64,000 nt of DNA from positions 151,763 through 215,762 of the forward strand of contig NZ_JAARZJ010000002.1 in NCBI RefSeq assembly GCF_014229245.1. The letters run 5' to 3'. Positions 42,018-52,620 of this stretch are shown one piece after another. The position numbers were made by a program, and so were the translations under genes. The DNA comes from Listeria farberi. Its GTDB lineage: Bacteria; Bacillota; Bacilli; Lactobacillales; Listeriaceae. Position 1 is the first letter of the stretch, and every line of letters begins with the position of its first letter. Below the pieces are notes generated by a model. The model saw only the letters and a list, made by a program, of their open reading frames with translations, ran no database searches and was not told the origin of the DNA.

Positions 42018-42048
42018 ATGTTAACCTATTTTAGTATTAAGTTTACAT
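42018..42048 (+). promoter_or_regulatory. BirA (biotin repressor) operator of bioY
   Basis: ATGTTAACC (42018-42026), 13 bases, AGTTTACAT (42040-42048). This fits the Firmicute BirA operator (WTGTWAACC-N-GGTTWACAW). It lies 18 bases ahead of the bioY start and explains why the in-frame ATG at 42018 is not the start. Confidence 0.8.
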
Positions 42049-42065
42049 TAAGGAGAGATAAGTTT

Positions 42066-42614
42066 ATGCGTGATCAGAAATTGAAATTTTTAGTCGTAGA
42101 TGCTTTATTCGCAATCATCATTGCTTTACTCGCACAAATTGCTATTCCACTTGGTCCTATTCCTCTTACTGGACAGACATTTGCCATTGGTTTAGCTGCA
42201 ACAATTCTTGGAGCTCGTCATGGTACGATATCTGTTTTAGTTTATATTGTTCTTGGAGCAGTTGGTATTCCAGTTTTCCAAGGCATGACAGCAGGTATTG
42301 GAATTCTTTTTGGTCCTACTGGTGGATTTATTGTCGGATTTATTTTTAATGCACTCCTTACAGGTTGGCTACTTGAAAAAACAAAATTCACTGTTCCATA
42401 TGCTATCGTCGCTAATATATTAGGTGCTATAGTTACGCTTATTTTCGGAGTTTTATGGCTTAAAGTTAGTACTGGTCTTGACTGGCCAACTGCCTTTTTA
42501 ACAGGGATGGTACCATTTATTATCCCAGGTATTATTAAAGCGATTTTTGCTGCTCTATTAGGTATTCTCATTCGTGATCGTTTAATTAAGGCAAAACTAC
42601 TCAGAGCATCATAA
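42066..42614 (+). CDS. bioY: Biotin transporter substrate-binding component BioY
   Basis: 182 residues, six membrane segments. The ECF S-component pattern IPLGPIPLTGQTFAIGLAA, together with LGARHGTISVLVYIVLGAVGIPVF and GPTGGFIVGF, is the BioY signature. It captures biotin and docks with an ECF energising module encoded elsewhere. AAGGAG is 9-10 bases before ATG 42066; an upstream in-frame ATG lies in the BirA box. Repression by biotin-bound BirA is strongly implied. Divergent from the PadR operon. Confidence 0.92.
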   Translation: MRDQKLKFLVVDALFAIIIALLAQIAIPLGPIPLTGQTFAIGLAATILGARHGTISVLVYIVLGAVGIPVFQGMTAGIGILFGPTGGFIVGFIFNALLTGWLLEKTKFTVPYAIVANILGAIVTLIFGVLWLKVSTGLDWPTAFLTGMVPFIIPGIIKAIFAALLGILIRDRLIKAKLLRAS

Positions 42615-42624
42615 GTCCCATTAA

Positions 42625-42667
42625 TACACATTTTGATTCATCTCCTATATAATGATAATGATTAGCA
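42625..42667 (+). promoter_or_regulatory. Promoter of the Crp/Fnr gene overlapped by a Fur-like box
   Basis: TACACA (42625-42630), 17 bases, TATAAT (42648-42653). TGATAATGATTAGCA (42653-42667) matches the Fur consensus TGATAATNATTATCA at 14 of 15 positions and covers the expected transcription start. Confidence 0.65.
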
Positions 42668-42689
42668 CTGAGAAAAGGGGACTCGGTAT

Positions 42690-43382
42690 ATGTCATTACT
42701 GAATGATGAAAATAGCTTTTACAACACAGATTTACTTGAGTTATTAAAAGATTCAAATGAAGCGGTTCTTCCATATAAAAGAATTCGTTTTAGACGAAAT
42801 CAGAAAATCTTAACAGAAGGCACAGAAACAACATACTTTTATATTATTGAAGACGGGGTCGTCTCGATGAGTAAAAATACGTGTAAAGAAGATAGCATTA
42901 TTAGTTTCTTAGGTAAACATGATTCTATCGGTCCGCTTACATTACTTGGAGGAGCTCAATCACCTGCAAACTATACCACTATAAGCGAAGTGAGTGTTTA
43001 TCAATTTGAACGTAAATATGTTCTGAATAAGCTCTTAAGCTCACCAGAGGTATTCTGGCAAATGAATAACCTTATGCAAAGTATGGTTGCTCCAATATTG
43101 GAACGAGAAGCTTATGTGAATTTACCTTCTAGCGAGAAAGTCTTGGCAGGATTAATTGCTTGTGGGGAAAGGTTTGGAAGAATGGAGTCAGATGGTTCTT
43201 GCCTAATTCCATACTATTTTACACAAAAAATCTTAGGCAATTACTTAAATTTAGCTCGAGCTTATGTTGCTACCAACTTGCGGAAACTGGAAGAAGATGG
43301 TGTGATTGCTTTATCGCCGAAACCTTGGCGTATAACTGACTTCGAGAACCGCAAACAAAATTTAAGCAATACATATAAATAG
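42690..43382 (+). CDS. Crp/Fnr-family transcriptional regulator
   Basis: 230 residues. The N-terminal cyclic-nucleotide-type beta barrel runs from about 20 to 125 (RFRRNQKILTEGTETTYFYIIEDGVVSM), and the C-terminal winged helix has ILGNYLNLARAYVATNLRKLEEDGVIAL. It lacks the Cys set of oxygen-sensing Fnr and the strict PrfA-type motifs, so its signal is unknown. The start lies after GGGG. A Fur-like box sits on its promoter, suggesting iron control. A terminator follows. Confidence 0.85.
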   Translation: MSLLNDENSFYNTDLLELLKDSNEAVLPYKRIRFRRNQKILTEGTETTYFYIIEDGVVSMSKNTCKEDSIISFLGKHDSIGPLTLLGGAQSPANYTTISEVSVYQFERKYVLNKLLSSPEVFWQMNNLMQSMVAPILEREAYVNLPSSEKVLAGLIACGERFGRMESDGSCLIPYYFTQKILGNYLNLARAYVATNLRKLEEDGVIALSPKPWRITDFENRKQNLSNTYK

Positions 43383-43386
43383 TTTT

Positions 43387-43416
43387 AAAGTCGCATATTT
43401 TAAAATATGCGACTTT
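43387..43416 (+). terminator. Terminator of the Crp/Fnr gene
   Basis: AAAGTCGCATATTTT is followed directly by its complement AAAATATGCGACTTT, then T. Confidence 0.85.
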
Positions 43417-43525
43417 TTCATATTAAAAAAAGAGATAAAATTTAGTATTTAAGTTTGGCAAGGTAATTTCTCGGATTTTTGTAACATTAAGGTAATTTTT
43501 TCGTAAAATAAATTTAATATTCTCT

Positions 43526-43553
43526 TTCACAAAGTTAAATAATATTGTATAAT
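43526..43553 (+). promoter_or_regulatory. Promoter of the IPKTG surface protein gene
   Basis: TTCACA (43526-43531), 16 bases, TATAAT (43548-43553), about 40 bases ahead of the start codon. Confidence 0.55.
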
Positions 43554-43594
43554 TAATTAGCAACATAAAATAAAAAGGGAATTGGGGATATAGA

Positions 43595-44929
43595 ATGAAA
43601 AACATCAAAAAAAAGTTAATCGTAATTTTAGCATTTGGACTAATTTTATCAATTAGCACTCCTGTTTTTGCTACAGAAACCGGAGAACAAAATGAATCGA
43701 CAACAGAAATAGCTCCACCAACACAAACAACTACGAAAAATAATTCGGTTGAAGAACAAAAAACTAAAAAAGAACTTTTAAAAGCCAACGCAAATGCAGT
43801 AGTAGGAAAAACAAACCTTTCTTTTAAAATTGGAGATACGCCCGCTGCACAAGATTTTGTAACAGTCAATGATGCTTCAAATAATCCAACATTTACTTTT
43901 AAAAACGGACAACCTGTAACAAATGCTTCTGGAAACTACTCAATAGAAATTCAGGTGACTTTCGATGATAATACTTCTACAGATATAACAGTGAACTACA
44001 TAGTAAAAGAAGCCGCACCACTTGCAACGCTAAAAACAACAACACCTGTGATTGAATTAGGCTCCAAACCAACACCGAATCAATTCGCAACACCTGCAGC
44101 AGGAGCAAAATTAAGCTTTAAATCCGGAGCGCCTTCTACCAAGAAAACTGGTACTTTTACAACAACAATAGTAGCTTCTAAAGATGGAAAAACTATTGAA
44201 TTAATAGTTACTTACAAAGTTCTAGATCAAGAACCACCAAAGATTAGTGTTAATCCAGACGACTATCCGTTTATTATCAAAGGAGAAACTATAACGCCCT
44301 CTACATTTGTAACAGCTACTGATAACTCGGGTAAAGTTACTTTAACTTTTAAACCTGGATATGAACCAACATATTCTCGACTTGGTATGCATGCCTTTGT
44401 TGTTATCGCAACAGATCCATCAGGAAATACAACAGAGTTTTATTCTTACTACGTTATCGTTAGTGATAAACCCACACTTAAAGCACCTACTCTTGATTTG
44501 AATAGAAGTACACCTTCCATCCTTTACGGAGTTACTATGCCTAACTTAGGTGTAATTGCAGAAGATGAGGACGGAAATTTGATTGGATGGTCTATAGAAG
44601 ATGAAAAAGGAAACTTCACCATTACATTCGAAACACCCTTACAACCAGGTGATATATTTGCTTTATATAGCAGTACTGAAGTAGAATACAGTGAAGAAAC
44701 ATACTATATTTATGACCCAGAAACGTTAAAAATTAGAGAACTAAATGAATCACCCTTTGAAGTAAAAACGATAAATACTAAAAATAGTAATACTACAAAT
44801 AGTAATACTAAGAATAGTAATGTCACACAAAAAATCATACCAAAAACTGGCGATGCGAATCCAAATCCATTCACACTTTTTGGTTTTATCTTAATTAGTA
44901 GTTCAGTAATTATTTTACGAAAAAAATAG
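43595..44929 (+). CDS. Cell-wall surface protein with variant IPKTG sorting signal
   Basis: 444 residues. A signal peptide (KKKLIVILAFGLILSI, cleavage near VFA-TE) and a Thr/Glu/Gln-rich stretch (25-60) lead to about four Ig-like modules of some 75 residues. The modules share FKxGxPxxxxxGxxxxxI patterns (SFKIGDTPAAQDF, SFKSGAPSTKKTG). A short Asn/Thr/Ser repeat (NTKNSNTTNSNTKNSN) precedes IPKTGDAN, a hydrophobic segment and RKK at the end. The sorting motif has Ile where sortase A prefers Leu. I do not recall this gene in EGD-e between the neighbours seen here, so it may be accessory. Confidence 0.85.
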   Translation: MKNIKKKLIVILAFGLILSISTPVFATETGEQNESTTEIAPPTQTTTKNNSVEEQKTKKELLKANANAVVGKTNLSFKIGDTPAAQDFVTVNDASNNPTFTFKNGQPVTNASGNYSIEIQVTFDDNTSTDITVNYIVKEAAPLATLKTTTPVIELGSKPTPNQFATPAAGAKLSFKSGAPSTKKTGTFTTTIVASKDGKTIELIVTYKVLDQEPPKISVNPDDYPFIIKGETITPSTFVTATDNSGKVTLTFKPGYEPTYSRLGMHAFVVIATDPSGNTTEFYSYYVIVSDKPTLKAPTLDLNRSTPSILYGVTMPNLGVIAEDEDGNLIGWSIEDEKGNFTITFETPLQPGDIFALYSSTEVEYSEETYYIYDPETLKIRELNESPFEVKTINTKNSNTTNSNTKNSNVTQKIIPKTGDANPNPFTLFGFILISSSVIILRKK

Positions 44930-44935
44930 CACAAA

Positions 44936-44970
44936 AAAAGTGAAACCAGTTTAAAACTGGTTTCACTTTT
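44936..44970. terminator. Bidirectional terminator
   Basis: The 17-base arms at 44936-44952 and 44954-44970 (AAAAGTGAAACCAG / CTGGTTTCACTTTT) serve the surface protein and the convergent HdeD-like gene. Confidence 0.88.
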
Positions 44971-44972
44971 TA

Positions 44973-45500
44973 TTAATAATTTTTTCCCATAAAGAAAAAT
45001 GTTGCGATTGCGCCTATACCTTGAACGATGAAGAAAATCGCTACAATAAGTACGATACCAATTGCGGAAACAACTGGATTGAATAGAGCAATGAAGCCAA
45101 CAATGATACCAATAATACCAATAGTTAATATCCAGCCCCAGCCTTGTACGTTGTTTTGTTTAGCTGTAAATGCGCCTATTGTACGCATAATACCAGCAAA
45201 CAACACCCACATACCAAATAGCAATACAAGCGTTAAAGTTCCATCAAATTCATTAAATAATAGCAAGAAACCTAATAAGATTGATAAAATTCCGTCAGCT
45301 AGCACCCAACCAGAAACATTTTGCGACTTTCTATCTGAAAAATAAGAGATAGTGTGGAAAATACCTGAAATCAGTAGTAAGAATCCGATCATCAATGTTG
45401 AGGTTAATAATGAAATACCTGGATGGAATAAAAACCAAATCCCAAGTACAATCATTGCAATCCCTGCTAATAAAACAAGAATTCGTGTAAATGTCTTCAT
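44973..45500 (-). CDS. HdeD-family membrane protein
   Basis: 175 residues with six membrane segments arranged as three two-helix repeats (DUF308 pattern: FLFHPGISLLTSTLMIGFLLLISG-like, then DGILSILLGFLLL). E. coli HdeD helps acid resistance; the mechanism is unknown. In L. monocytogenes the matching gene (lmo0596) is reported as strongly sigma-B dependent, and a sigma-B-like promoter is visible upstream (45576-45601). ATG 45500 lies 13 bases after GGGGAG, a longer than ideal spacing. Confidence 0.82.
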   Translation of the reverse strand: MKTFTRILVLLAGIAMIVLGIWFLFHPGISLLTSTLMIGFLLLISGIFHTISYFSDRKSQNVSGWVLADGILSILLGFLLLFNEFDGTLTLVLLFGMWVLFAGIMRTIGAFTAKQNNVQGWGWILTIGIIGIIVGFIALFNPVVSAIGIVLIVAIFFIVQGIGAIATFFFMGKNY

Positions 45501-45575
45501 TTTTTTATTTCAACTCCCCTTTATTTGTTCTAATACAACCTCACTTTTAATGAAATATAATTAGTCTTAACTATA

Positions 45576-45601
45576 ATAGCCTAAAAAAACGATTTTAAAA
45601 C
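45576..45601 (-). promoter_or_regulatory. Sigma-B-like promoter of the HdeD-family gene
   Basis: On the minus strand, GTTT (45601-45598), 16 bases, GGCTAT (45581-45576), close to GTTT-N-GGGTAT. Confidence 0.6.
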
Positions 45602-45688
45602 CTTTTTAACGTTAAATATTAACCTAAAAATAGCTTTGTCACAAAAACTCCATACAAAAGCACTATTTTGGGACTTTTAAATACTTAG

Positions 45689-45717
45689 TTGACAATTTGT
45701 TTCATCCAGCGTAATAT
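45689..45717 (+). promoter_or_regulatory. Promoter of the metY-metX riboswitch transcript
   Basis: TTGACA (45689-45694), 17 bases, TAATAT (45712-45717): a near-consensus sigma-A promoter about 20 bases before the aptamer. Confidence 0.85.
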
Positions 45718-45740
45718 ATAACTTAATTTAATAGTATTTT

Positions 45741-45903
45741 CTTATCACGAAAGGTGGAGGGACTGGCCCTTTGAAGCCTTAGCAACCGGAATTTATTTTC
45801 ACGGTGCTAATTCCAGCAGTATATTCTGAAAGATAAGTCGGAAATCCAAGTTTAGGAAACTCTATCCTCTCTGGCGGCTTATATACTGCTAGGGAGGTTT
45901 TTT
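45741..45903 (+). ncRNA. SAM riboswitch (S-box) with terminator
   Basis: P1 pairs CTTATC (45741-45746) with GATAAG (45832-45837). Inside is the S-box core GGTGGAGGGACTGGCCC, then TTTGAAGCCTTAGCAACC, and a P3 arm GGTGCTAATTCC. The expression platform is a 12-base stem, CCTCTCTGGCGG (45866-45877) with CTGCTAGGGAGG (45886-45897), followed by six T. With SAM bound, P1 forms and the terminator shuts off metY-metX; without SAM, transcription reads through. Confidence 0.95.
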
Positions 45904-45947
45904 GATAGAAATTACTGATAAATACATATTAAAGAGGAGTGGATTTT

Positions 45948-47225
45948 ATGAGTAATGAGTATAAATTCGAAACAATTCAAGTACACGGCGGGCACACACC
46001 AGACGGAGATACACATTCTAGAGCCGTGCCAATCTATCAAACGACATCATATACATTTGATAGTCCGGAACATGCCGCAGCCTTATTTGGTTTACAGGAA
46101 ACTGGAAATATTTATACACGAATTATGAATCCTACTACAGCTGTATTAGAAGAACGATTAACTTTACTTGAAGGTGGCATTGGTGCGGTTGCAACGGCTT
46201 CTGGCATGGCTGCTATTACTTACTCTATTTTAAATATTGCTGGTTCCGGAGATCATATCGTTGCAGCTGCAACACTTTATGGTGGAACACACACTCTTTT
46301 CTCGCATACATTTAAAACGTTTGGAATTGACGTTACTTTTGTCGACCCTAACGAACCTGAAAATTTTGAAAAAGCAATTAAAGATAATACGAAAGCTGTC
46401 TTTGTTGAAACAATTGGCAATCCTGATATAAATATTGTCGATATCGAAAAAGTAGCAGAAATTGCACATGCATCCGATATTCCACTCATCGTTGATAACA
46501 CATTCGCGACCGCTTATTTAAATCGCCCGTTTGATTTCGGCGCAGATATTGTCGTTTACTCAGCAACGAAATTTATCGGCGGTCACGGGGTTGCAATTGG
46601 TGGCGCGGTCATTGATTCCGGTAAATTTAATTGGACAAATGGTAAGTTTCCAAAGCTAGTTGTACCCGACGACAGTTATAACGGCTTGTCTTATACAAAT
46701 GATGTTGGCGCAGCGGCTTACATTACTAAACTACGCGTCTCACTCCTTCGTGATACTGGTGCAGCGCTTTCTCCTTTTAATGCATTTCTACTCATTTTAG
46801 GGCTAGAAACGCTATCTTTACGTCTTAAACAACATGTAAAAAATGCCAAACAAGTGGCTAATTTCTTAAATGACCACCCTAAAGTAGCTTGGGTGAATTA
46901 TCCAGGTTTAACAGACAATCAATACCATGAGTTAGCTCAAAAGTATTTACCAAAAGGCCCTGGTTCCATTTTCACATTTGGTGTTAAAGGTGGTTACGCG
47001 GCTGGGAAAAAGGTTATCGAATCTGTAGAATTGTTCTCGCATCTAGCCAATGTTGGTGACGCAAAATCGCTTATTATTCATCCAGCATCCACAACTCATC
47101 AACAACTAAGTGAAGAACAACAATTAACAGCTGGTGTGAAACCTGAGTCCATTCGTCTTTCTATTGGAATCGAGAATACGGATGATATTATTCAAGACTT
47201 AACGAAAGCGCTAGAGCAAATTTAG
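45948..47225 (+). CDS. metY: O-acetylhomoserine sulfhydrylase
   Basis: 425 residues of the Cys/Met-metabolism PLP enzyme family. [17 protein letters not shown] and [12 protein letters not shown] bind the phosphate of [16 protein letters not shown] gives the Asp, and [12 protein letters not shown] carries the Schiff-base Lys. The length (about 425 rather than 380) and the [10 protein letters not shown] stretch favour O-acetylhomoserine sulfhydrylase over cystathionine synthase. It makes homocysteine from O-acetylhomoserine and sulfide. ATG 45948 follows AAAGAGGAG; a GTG at 45939 overlaps the SD. Controlled by the SAM riboswitch, followed 16 bases later by metX. Confidence 0.92.
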   Translation: MSNEYKFETIQVHGGHTPDGDTHSRAVPIYQTTSYTFDSPEHAAALFGLQETGNIYTRIMNPTTAVLEERLTLLEGGIGAVATASGMAAITYSILNIAGSGDHIVAAATLYGGTHTLFSHTFKTFGIDVTFVDPNEPENFEKAIKDNTKAVFVETIGNPDINIVDIEKVAEIAHASDIPLIVDNTFATAYLNRPFDFGADIVVYSATKFIGGHGVAIGGAVIDSGKFNWTNGKFPKLVVPDDSYNGLSYTNDVGAAAYITKLRVSLLRDTGAALSPFNAFLLILGLETLSLRLKQHVKNAKQVANFLNDHPKVAWVNYPGLTDNQYHELAQKYLPKGPGSIFTFGVKGGYAAGKKVIESVELFSHLANVGDAKSLIIHPASTTHQQLSEEQQLTAGVKPESIRLSIGIENTDDIIQDLTKALEQI

Positions 47226-47235
47226 GAGGAAGTGA

Positions 47236-48348
<1,113 letters not shown>

Positions 48349-48353
48349 AAAAA

Positions 48354-48380
48354 GAGACCTCTAAAAATTTCAGAGGTCTC
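48354..48380. terminator. Bidirectional terminator after metX
   Basis: GAGACCTCT (48354-48362) pairs with AGAGGTCTC (48372-48380), flanked by A and T runs. Confidence 0.88.
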
Positions 48381-48387
48381 CTTTTTA

Positions 48388-49188
48388 TTAGTCTTTGTAA
48401 ATAGATTTCGTTCGGTTAAGCCACGCATAGCCTAGTCCGATAACGAGGCCACCACCTACAAAATTCCCAAGTAAAGCAAGGACTAAATTGACGGTCACAT
48501 TGCCTGCTGTCATTGCAGCAAGTGTTCCACCAGAAGCGAAAAATGCTAATGAGAATGATGAGAAGTTGGCGATAACGTGCTCGAACCCTAAGAATGCAAA
48601 GATGAAAATAATGAAAATCATCGCAATGACTTTACCAGCATCATCTTTCATTCGGAGCGTACAAAGCACAGCCGTATTTACAACAATATTGGCGAAAATA
48701 CCTTCTACAAAAATTTGTAGTGGCGCTTTTTCAAGTTTACCGCTAACGGCAGTAAATAAGAAATGATCCGCAGGCAAATTATGGAAAACAGATGTCAGAG
48801 AAACTAAATACCCTGCAAGAATTCCACCCAATAAATTACAAACAATACATAAAATCAAAATTTGTAACGCTTTTCCTGGTTTAACAATTTTTTGATAAAC
48901 ACCAGTTGTCATATACATCATGTTAGAAGTACCAAGCTCGGCATTCATATAAATAATCATCACGAGTGACCAACTAAACATAAACGCATACGTGATTTTA
49001 CCAAGTCCTGGAGCAAAATGATCAACTTTATCACCAATCATTACAGCGACCGCAGTCCCTAGTGTTAAGAATAAACATGCTAACATCGCGCGCACGATAT
49101 AACGAAGAATACTATTATTTACTAAATCAATTTTTTTGCGCGTACTATAATCAATTTTCTGCATTAATGGACTACTTTCCACATCCAA
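48388..49188 (-). CDS. Formate/nitrite transporter (FNT) family channel
   Basis: 266 residues, six membrane segments. AELGTSNMMYMTTGVYQK and the second half-repeat EGIFANIVVNTAVLCTLRMKD correspond to the FNT-conserved regions, and FEHVIANFSSFSLAFF has the central-pore His. It would pass formate, nitrite or a related small anion with protons. The frame starts at TTG 49188 with GGAG about 10 bases away; the first ATG (codon 9) lacks an SD. A 223-base spacer with AT-rich promoter DNA lies upstream. Confidence 0.85.
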   Translation of the reverse strand: MDVESSPLMQKIDYSTRKKIDLVNNSILRYIVRAMLACLFLTLGTAVAVMIGDKVDHFAPGLGKITYAFMFSWSLVMIIYMNAELGTSNMMYMTTGVYQKIVKPGKALQILILCIVCNLLGGILAGYLVSLTSVFHNLPADHFLFTAVSGKLEKAPLQIFVEGIFANIVVNTAVLCTLRMKDDAGKVIAMIFIIFIFAFLGFEHVIANFSSFSLAFFASGGTLAAMTAGNVTVNLVLALLGNFVGGGLVIGLGYAWLNRTKSIYKD

Positions 49189-49378
49189 ATTATTTCATCT
49201 CCAAACAAAAAATTTTCTTGTGAAATTCACAACTTGTTTATTGTAGCATGTTTTTAATTTGATGCAAATAGTTTTCAGAAAATAAAAATGAGTTAAGCGT
49301 TATCATCTTGAATTTTTTTTCATCTGGAAGTTTTATGTTGTTAATTTCCCCGTTTTATCATTATTAAAACCAAAAAAA

Positions 49379-49400
49379 GAGAACAGATTTCTCTGTCCTC
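49379..49400 (-). terminator. Terminator of the DUF1269 gene
   Basis: GAGAACAG (49379-49386) pairs with CTGTCCTC (49393-49400), with a T run after it on the minus strand. Confidence 0.75.
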
Positions 49401-49411
49401 GTTTAGCTGAT

Positions 49412-49954
49412 TTATTTTCCAAACCAATGTTTTTTAGCTGAATCTTTTGCTTTTCCTTCTGTTTCTTGAGCACTTTTGATTTCTTGAGCTACAATTGCTT
49501 CATCCATGCGTTGCACACGACCATGTAACTCATCCATTACTACATCGTTTACATTTGCTAATTCTTGCTCTGTCGCAATCAGGATAACGCCTGTCGAACC
49601 TTCTGGAATTGTTTTTAGCGTTCTTTCAAATACGGATAGAGCGTTTTTCACTTCACCAGCATCTTGCATAGAACCAACGATTGCTCCGACCATCCAACCA
49701 ATTAAAATACCGAATGGACCGCCTAAAATACCAATTAACATACCAATAAGGCTATCTTTCATATTTTTATCGGCACCAGTAAAATCAAGAAAATCTTGTG
49801 CAACAAGTTTATTTCCTGGCTCATGTTTTACAACCGCCATTTGATAACCAATGATTTTGCGTTCTTGGTGCAATCTTTTCATTTCAGAGAAAGCTTGATA
49901 AGAAATACTTTCTTCATCGAAATTCATAATTAACACTGTTTTTTCTTTTTTCAT
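49412..49954 (-). CDS. DUF1269-type protein with glycine-rich membrane hairpin
   Basis: About 180 residues. A soluble N-terminal domain (TVLIMNFDEESISYQAFSEM) leads to a short Gly-rich hydrophobic hairpin, SLIGMLIGILGGPFGILIG then WMVGAIVGS (about 92-120). A second soluble part follows, with STGVILIATEQE. This is the layout of DUF1269 proteins, which are often stress-inducible; function unknown. The frame opens at 50041, but GAGAGGGG precedes ATG 49954. A single gene with a terminator. Confidence 0.75.
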   Translation of the reverse strand: MKKEKTVLIMNFDEESISYQAFSEMKRLHQERKIIGYQMAVVKHEPGNKLVAQDFLDFTGADKNMKDSLIGMLIGILGGPFGILIGWMVGAIVGSMQDAGEVKNALSVFERTLKTIPEGSTGVILIATEQELANVNDVVMDELHGRVQRMDEAIVAQEIKSAQETEGKAKDSAKKHWFGK

Positions 49955-50080
49955 CTGTTGTACCCCTCTCGCCTCATAAAGCATTGTATTTAGGCATGTT
50001 TTTTCATACCCAACTCTTATTCTACTCGCACTAGTCGGCAAATAGCAATTAATAGCACCTTCCTACTTAAATCAGTACTT

Positions 50081-50854
50081 TTACAGACCTTTTTTACCAA
50101 TAAATGGGAAGAATTTAGAGGTTTTATTGGCATAAGCTTGAAAGTCTTCGCGGTCTCGATATTTTTTTTCAAGTAGTGGGACACCGGAAACAAATAGTAA
50201 TAATAAGGTGATAACAATCGGACTCGTAATCAGCCAAAGATCTGTTATTTGTGTTAACGCGACTAAAAATACACCCCACCAACTAAGAGCTTCGCCGAAA
50301 TAATTAGGATGCCTTGTAACAGACCAAAAACCTGTCGTTAGTAGTTTTCCTTTATTAGCTGGGTTCTTTTTAAAGTTTTCTAACTGAAGGTCACCACCAA
50401 CTTCAAACACAAAACCAATAACCCATATTACGATTCCTGCAATTTGCCACCAAGTAAATTCCGCTGATTCATTGGCAAAACTATGTGTGATTGGTAAAGC
50501 GATAATAAATAAGAGAATACCTTGCAAAACGAAAACATTTAAAAATGCTTTTAAATTAACCAATGTCGTTCCCCAGCGTTTGCGCATATTAACGTAGCGA
50601 TAATCTTCTGGCTTATTCCAATTTCTACGCGCTAAATGCCAAAATAAACGTATGCCCCATAAAGTAACTAAAATAAGAATCGTCAAACTTTGCACCGTTA
50701 CACTAAAGGTAGTTAAAAACCCGGTCCAAGCAACAACAACAAATCCCCCACCCCAAGCAATATCTACTAATGAATATTTACCTTTTATTTTTGAAATGAT
50801 AAACCAAAGTACAAAATAGACAAGTAAAGCGAGTGCTACTATCCAATACATCAT
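50081..50854 (-). CDS. DUF1295-family membrane protein (steroid reductase/isoprenylcysteine methyltransferase-like)
   Basis: 257 residues, six or seven membrane segments. The C-terminal signature [24 protein letters not shown] (about 178-200), followed by PLLEKKY, is typical of DUF1295 proteins related to 5-alpha-reductases and ICMT-like enzymes. The substrate is unknown; membrane lipids or prenyl compounds are possible. Its ATG overlaps the stop of the DhaL/DegV gene by 4 bases, placing it in the same operon as the fatty-acid-kinase-like protein. Confidence 0.8.
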   Translation of the reverse strand: MMYWIVALALLVYFVLWFIISKIKGKYSLVDIAWGGGFVVVAWTGFLTTFSVTVQSLTILILVTLWGIRLFWHLARRNWNKPEDYRYVNMRKRWGTTLVNLKAFLNVFVLQGILLFIIALPITHSFANESAEFTWWQIAGIVIWVIGFVFEVGGDLQLENFKKNPANKGKLLTTGFWSVTRHPNYFGEALSWWGVFLVALTQITDLWLITSPIVITLLLLFVSGVPLLEKKYRDREDFQAYANKTSKFFPFIGKKGL

Positions 50855-52620
50855 ATTGTTTCCTCCTTTTTAATTCCTGCGACCGCGACACTAGAAAGTC
50901 CGGCACTGATGGCAATTGCAGCTGAACTATCCACTAAATAGCTACTTCCTCCTATTTTCGCCTCAAGTTCTTTCTGCCAAAGTTTCGCGTCACGCTCTGA
51001 AGAAACATGCGTAATAGCAAGCTCTTTCAGTCGTAATTTTGCAACTTTTCTAATGATTTTTTTCATACTTTGTTTTTGACTAAATGACACACCTATTAAT
51101 TTCCCTTCACCGTTCCTGTCCAGACTAACAATTGGATATAATGAAAGTTTCTGTGCCAACATGCCTAAAATTCGCGGTATCCGACCAGATTCCACCATTG
51201 GCGATAAATCTGCCACTGCAACATAAATAAATATCTGAGTAGTTAACTGTTCGATTTTATAAGTAACTTCATCAAAAGACTTTCCAGTTTCCACTAATCC
51301 CACTGCCTGCTTTACTAGAAGCCCTTGAGCAACGGAATTCAATTTGGAATCAATAACGCGAATCCATTCTGACGACAAATCGCGCGCTTTAATTCGTTGC
51401 TTGATTAGTTGATACGTCCCGCTTAATTTAGCTGAAACTGCAATAACCAGTACATGTTGATACTTATTTTCTAAGAACGATAATAATGCGTCAACTGTTC
51501 GAATGGTAGGTTGCGCTGTGCTCATTTTATATTGCTGTGTTAGTTTTTGTTGTATCAAAGTTGGTCCAACTGTTAATTTATCGAGGAAATTTTCCTCCCC
51601 AGCTAAAATATTCATCGGCAAAACGTGCACTTGATGTTCTAATAAGAAATCTTTAGGTAAGTCAGCAATCGAATCAGTTACAATCGCAATTTTTGCTCGT
51701 GGATTTCTCGTTACATCATATTGAAGCCGCATATCGTCTACTTTTTGATAGGTCATTTTTCCGAATTCTGATAGTAAACTTACTATTTCTTGTGGTTCAT
51801 TTGTATGAATGTGTATTTTTGTTTGTTTTTCATTCCCTGCAATCGCCAAGGAATCTCCTTTTGGCGCAAGGACTTCTCGTAATGTTTGATGGGAGATAGT
51901 CGCTTCTTTAATAATAAATTCAGAACAATATCGATAAATTGGTTCACTTGTCTCAAAATGGCTGTGTTCTTTCGATATTTCTTGCTCCACATAATTATTT
52001 GGTGTAGAAACTGTTTCCCCACAATAAGCATTGGTCAGCCCGGCAATGAAGTAATAAAAACCTTTCGCCCCCGAATCGACTAACCGGTTCTTTCGTAAAA
52101 TAGCCATTTGAAATTCGGTATTAATTAATGCTCGTTCCGCAACTTTTTGCGCATTTAACAGCGATTGTTGAAAAGAACGTTCTTGTTCATATGTCCCAGC
52201 AAGCGCCTCAGACCAAGCCTTCATTACCGATAAAATAGTACCTTCTTTTGGATCTAACAGGGCATCGTAAGCTTTATAAACCGCTTTTTGAAATGCTAGA
52301 ACTAATCCGTCAAAAGTAGATTCGAAGTGATGATAACTTTCCGCAACGGCATTTAAATATTGCGCAAAAATCATCCCAGAATTTCCACGGGCTCCTATTA
52401 GTGCCGCGCTGGCCACTTCATCAAGTAGTTCTTTCGTGGAGTATTCTCGTGGCGAAACATGATCAATAATCGCTTGCATTAATGAAGCTAAATTACTTCC
52501 TGTATCACCATCTGCTACGGGAAAAATATTAATTCGATTTAGCTCATCTTTTTTACTAATTACTTCAGCTGCCCCGTTCAACATGCTTTGTAATAGACGT
52601 TTGCTTTCAGACTCCATCAT
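50851..52620 (-). CDS. DhaL (FakA-like) kinase / DegV (FakB-like) fusion protein
   Basis: 589 residues. Residues 1-200 are a DhaL/DAK2 nucleotide domain: [19 protein letters not shown] with the Mg-binding Asp residues, and [14 protein letters not shown] middle part (about 205-285) is FakA-like. The rest is a DegV lipid-binding domain: [51 protein letters not shown] and [12 protein letters not shown]. In the Fak system, FakA phosphorylates a fatty acid held by a separate FakB; here both are one chain, so it may be a self-contained acyl kinase. Known as a fusion in Listeria annotation (lmo0590, from memory). Coupled to both neighbours. Confidence 0.88.
   Translation of the reverse strand: MMESESKRLLQSMLNGAAEVISKKDELNRINIFPVADGDTGSNLASLMQAIIDHVSPREYSTKELLDEVASAALIGARGNSGMIFAQYLNAVAESYHHFESTFDGLVLAFQKAVYKAYDALLDPKEGTILSVMKAWSEALAGTYEQERSFQQSLLNAQKVAERALINTEFQMAILRKNRLVDSGAKGFYYFIAGLTNAYCGETVSTPNNYVEQEISKEHSHFETSEPIYRYCSEFIIKEATISHQTLREVLAPKGDSLAIAGNEKQTKIHIHTNEPQEIVSLLSEFGKMTYQKVDDMRLQYDVTRNPRAKIAIVTDSIADLPKDFLLEHQVHVLPMNILAGEENFLDKLTVGPTLIQQKLTQQYKMSTAQPTIRTVDALLSFLENKYQHVLVIAVSAKLSGTYQLIKQRIKARDLSSEWIRVIDSKLNSVAQGLLVKQAVGLVETGKSFDEVTYKIEQLTTQIFIYVAVADLSPMVESGRIPRILGMLAQKLSLYPIVSLDRNGEGKLIGVSFSQKQSMKKIIRKVAKLRLKELAITHVSSERDAKLWQKELEAKIGGSSYLVDSSAAIAISAGLSSVAVAGIKKEETI

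Noticed and set aside
42018-42065. Upstream in-frame ATG for bioY
   Set aside because: This stretch is the BirA operator; ATG 42066 has the SD and gives the family-like start.
43423-43869. 148-codon leftward open frame
   Set aside because: It lies opposite the start of the IPKTG surface protein gene and across the promoter; composition and lack of SD mark it as a shadow.
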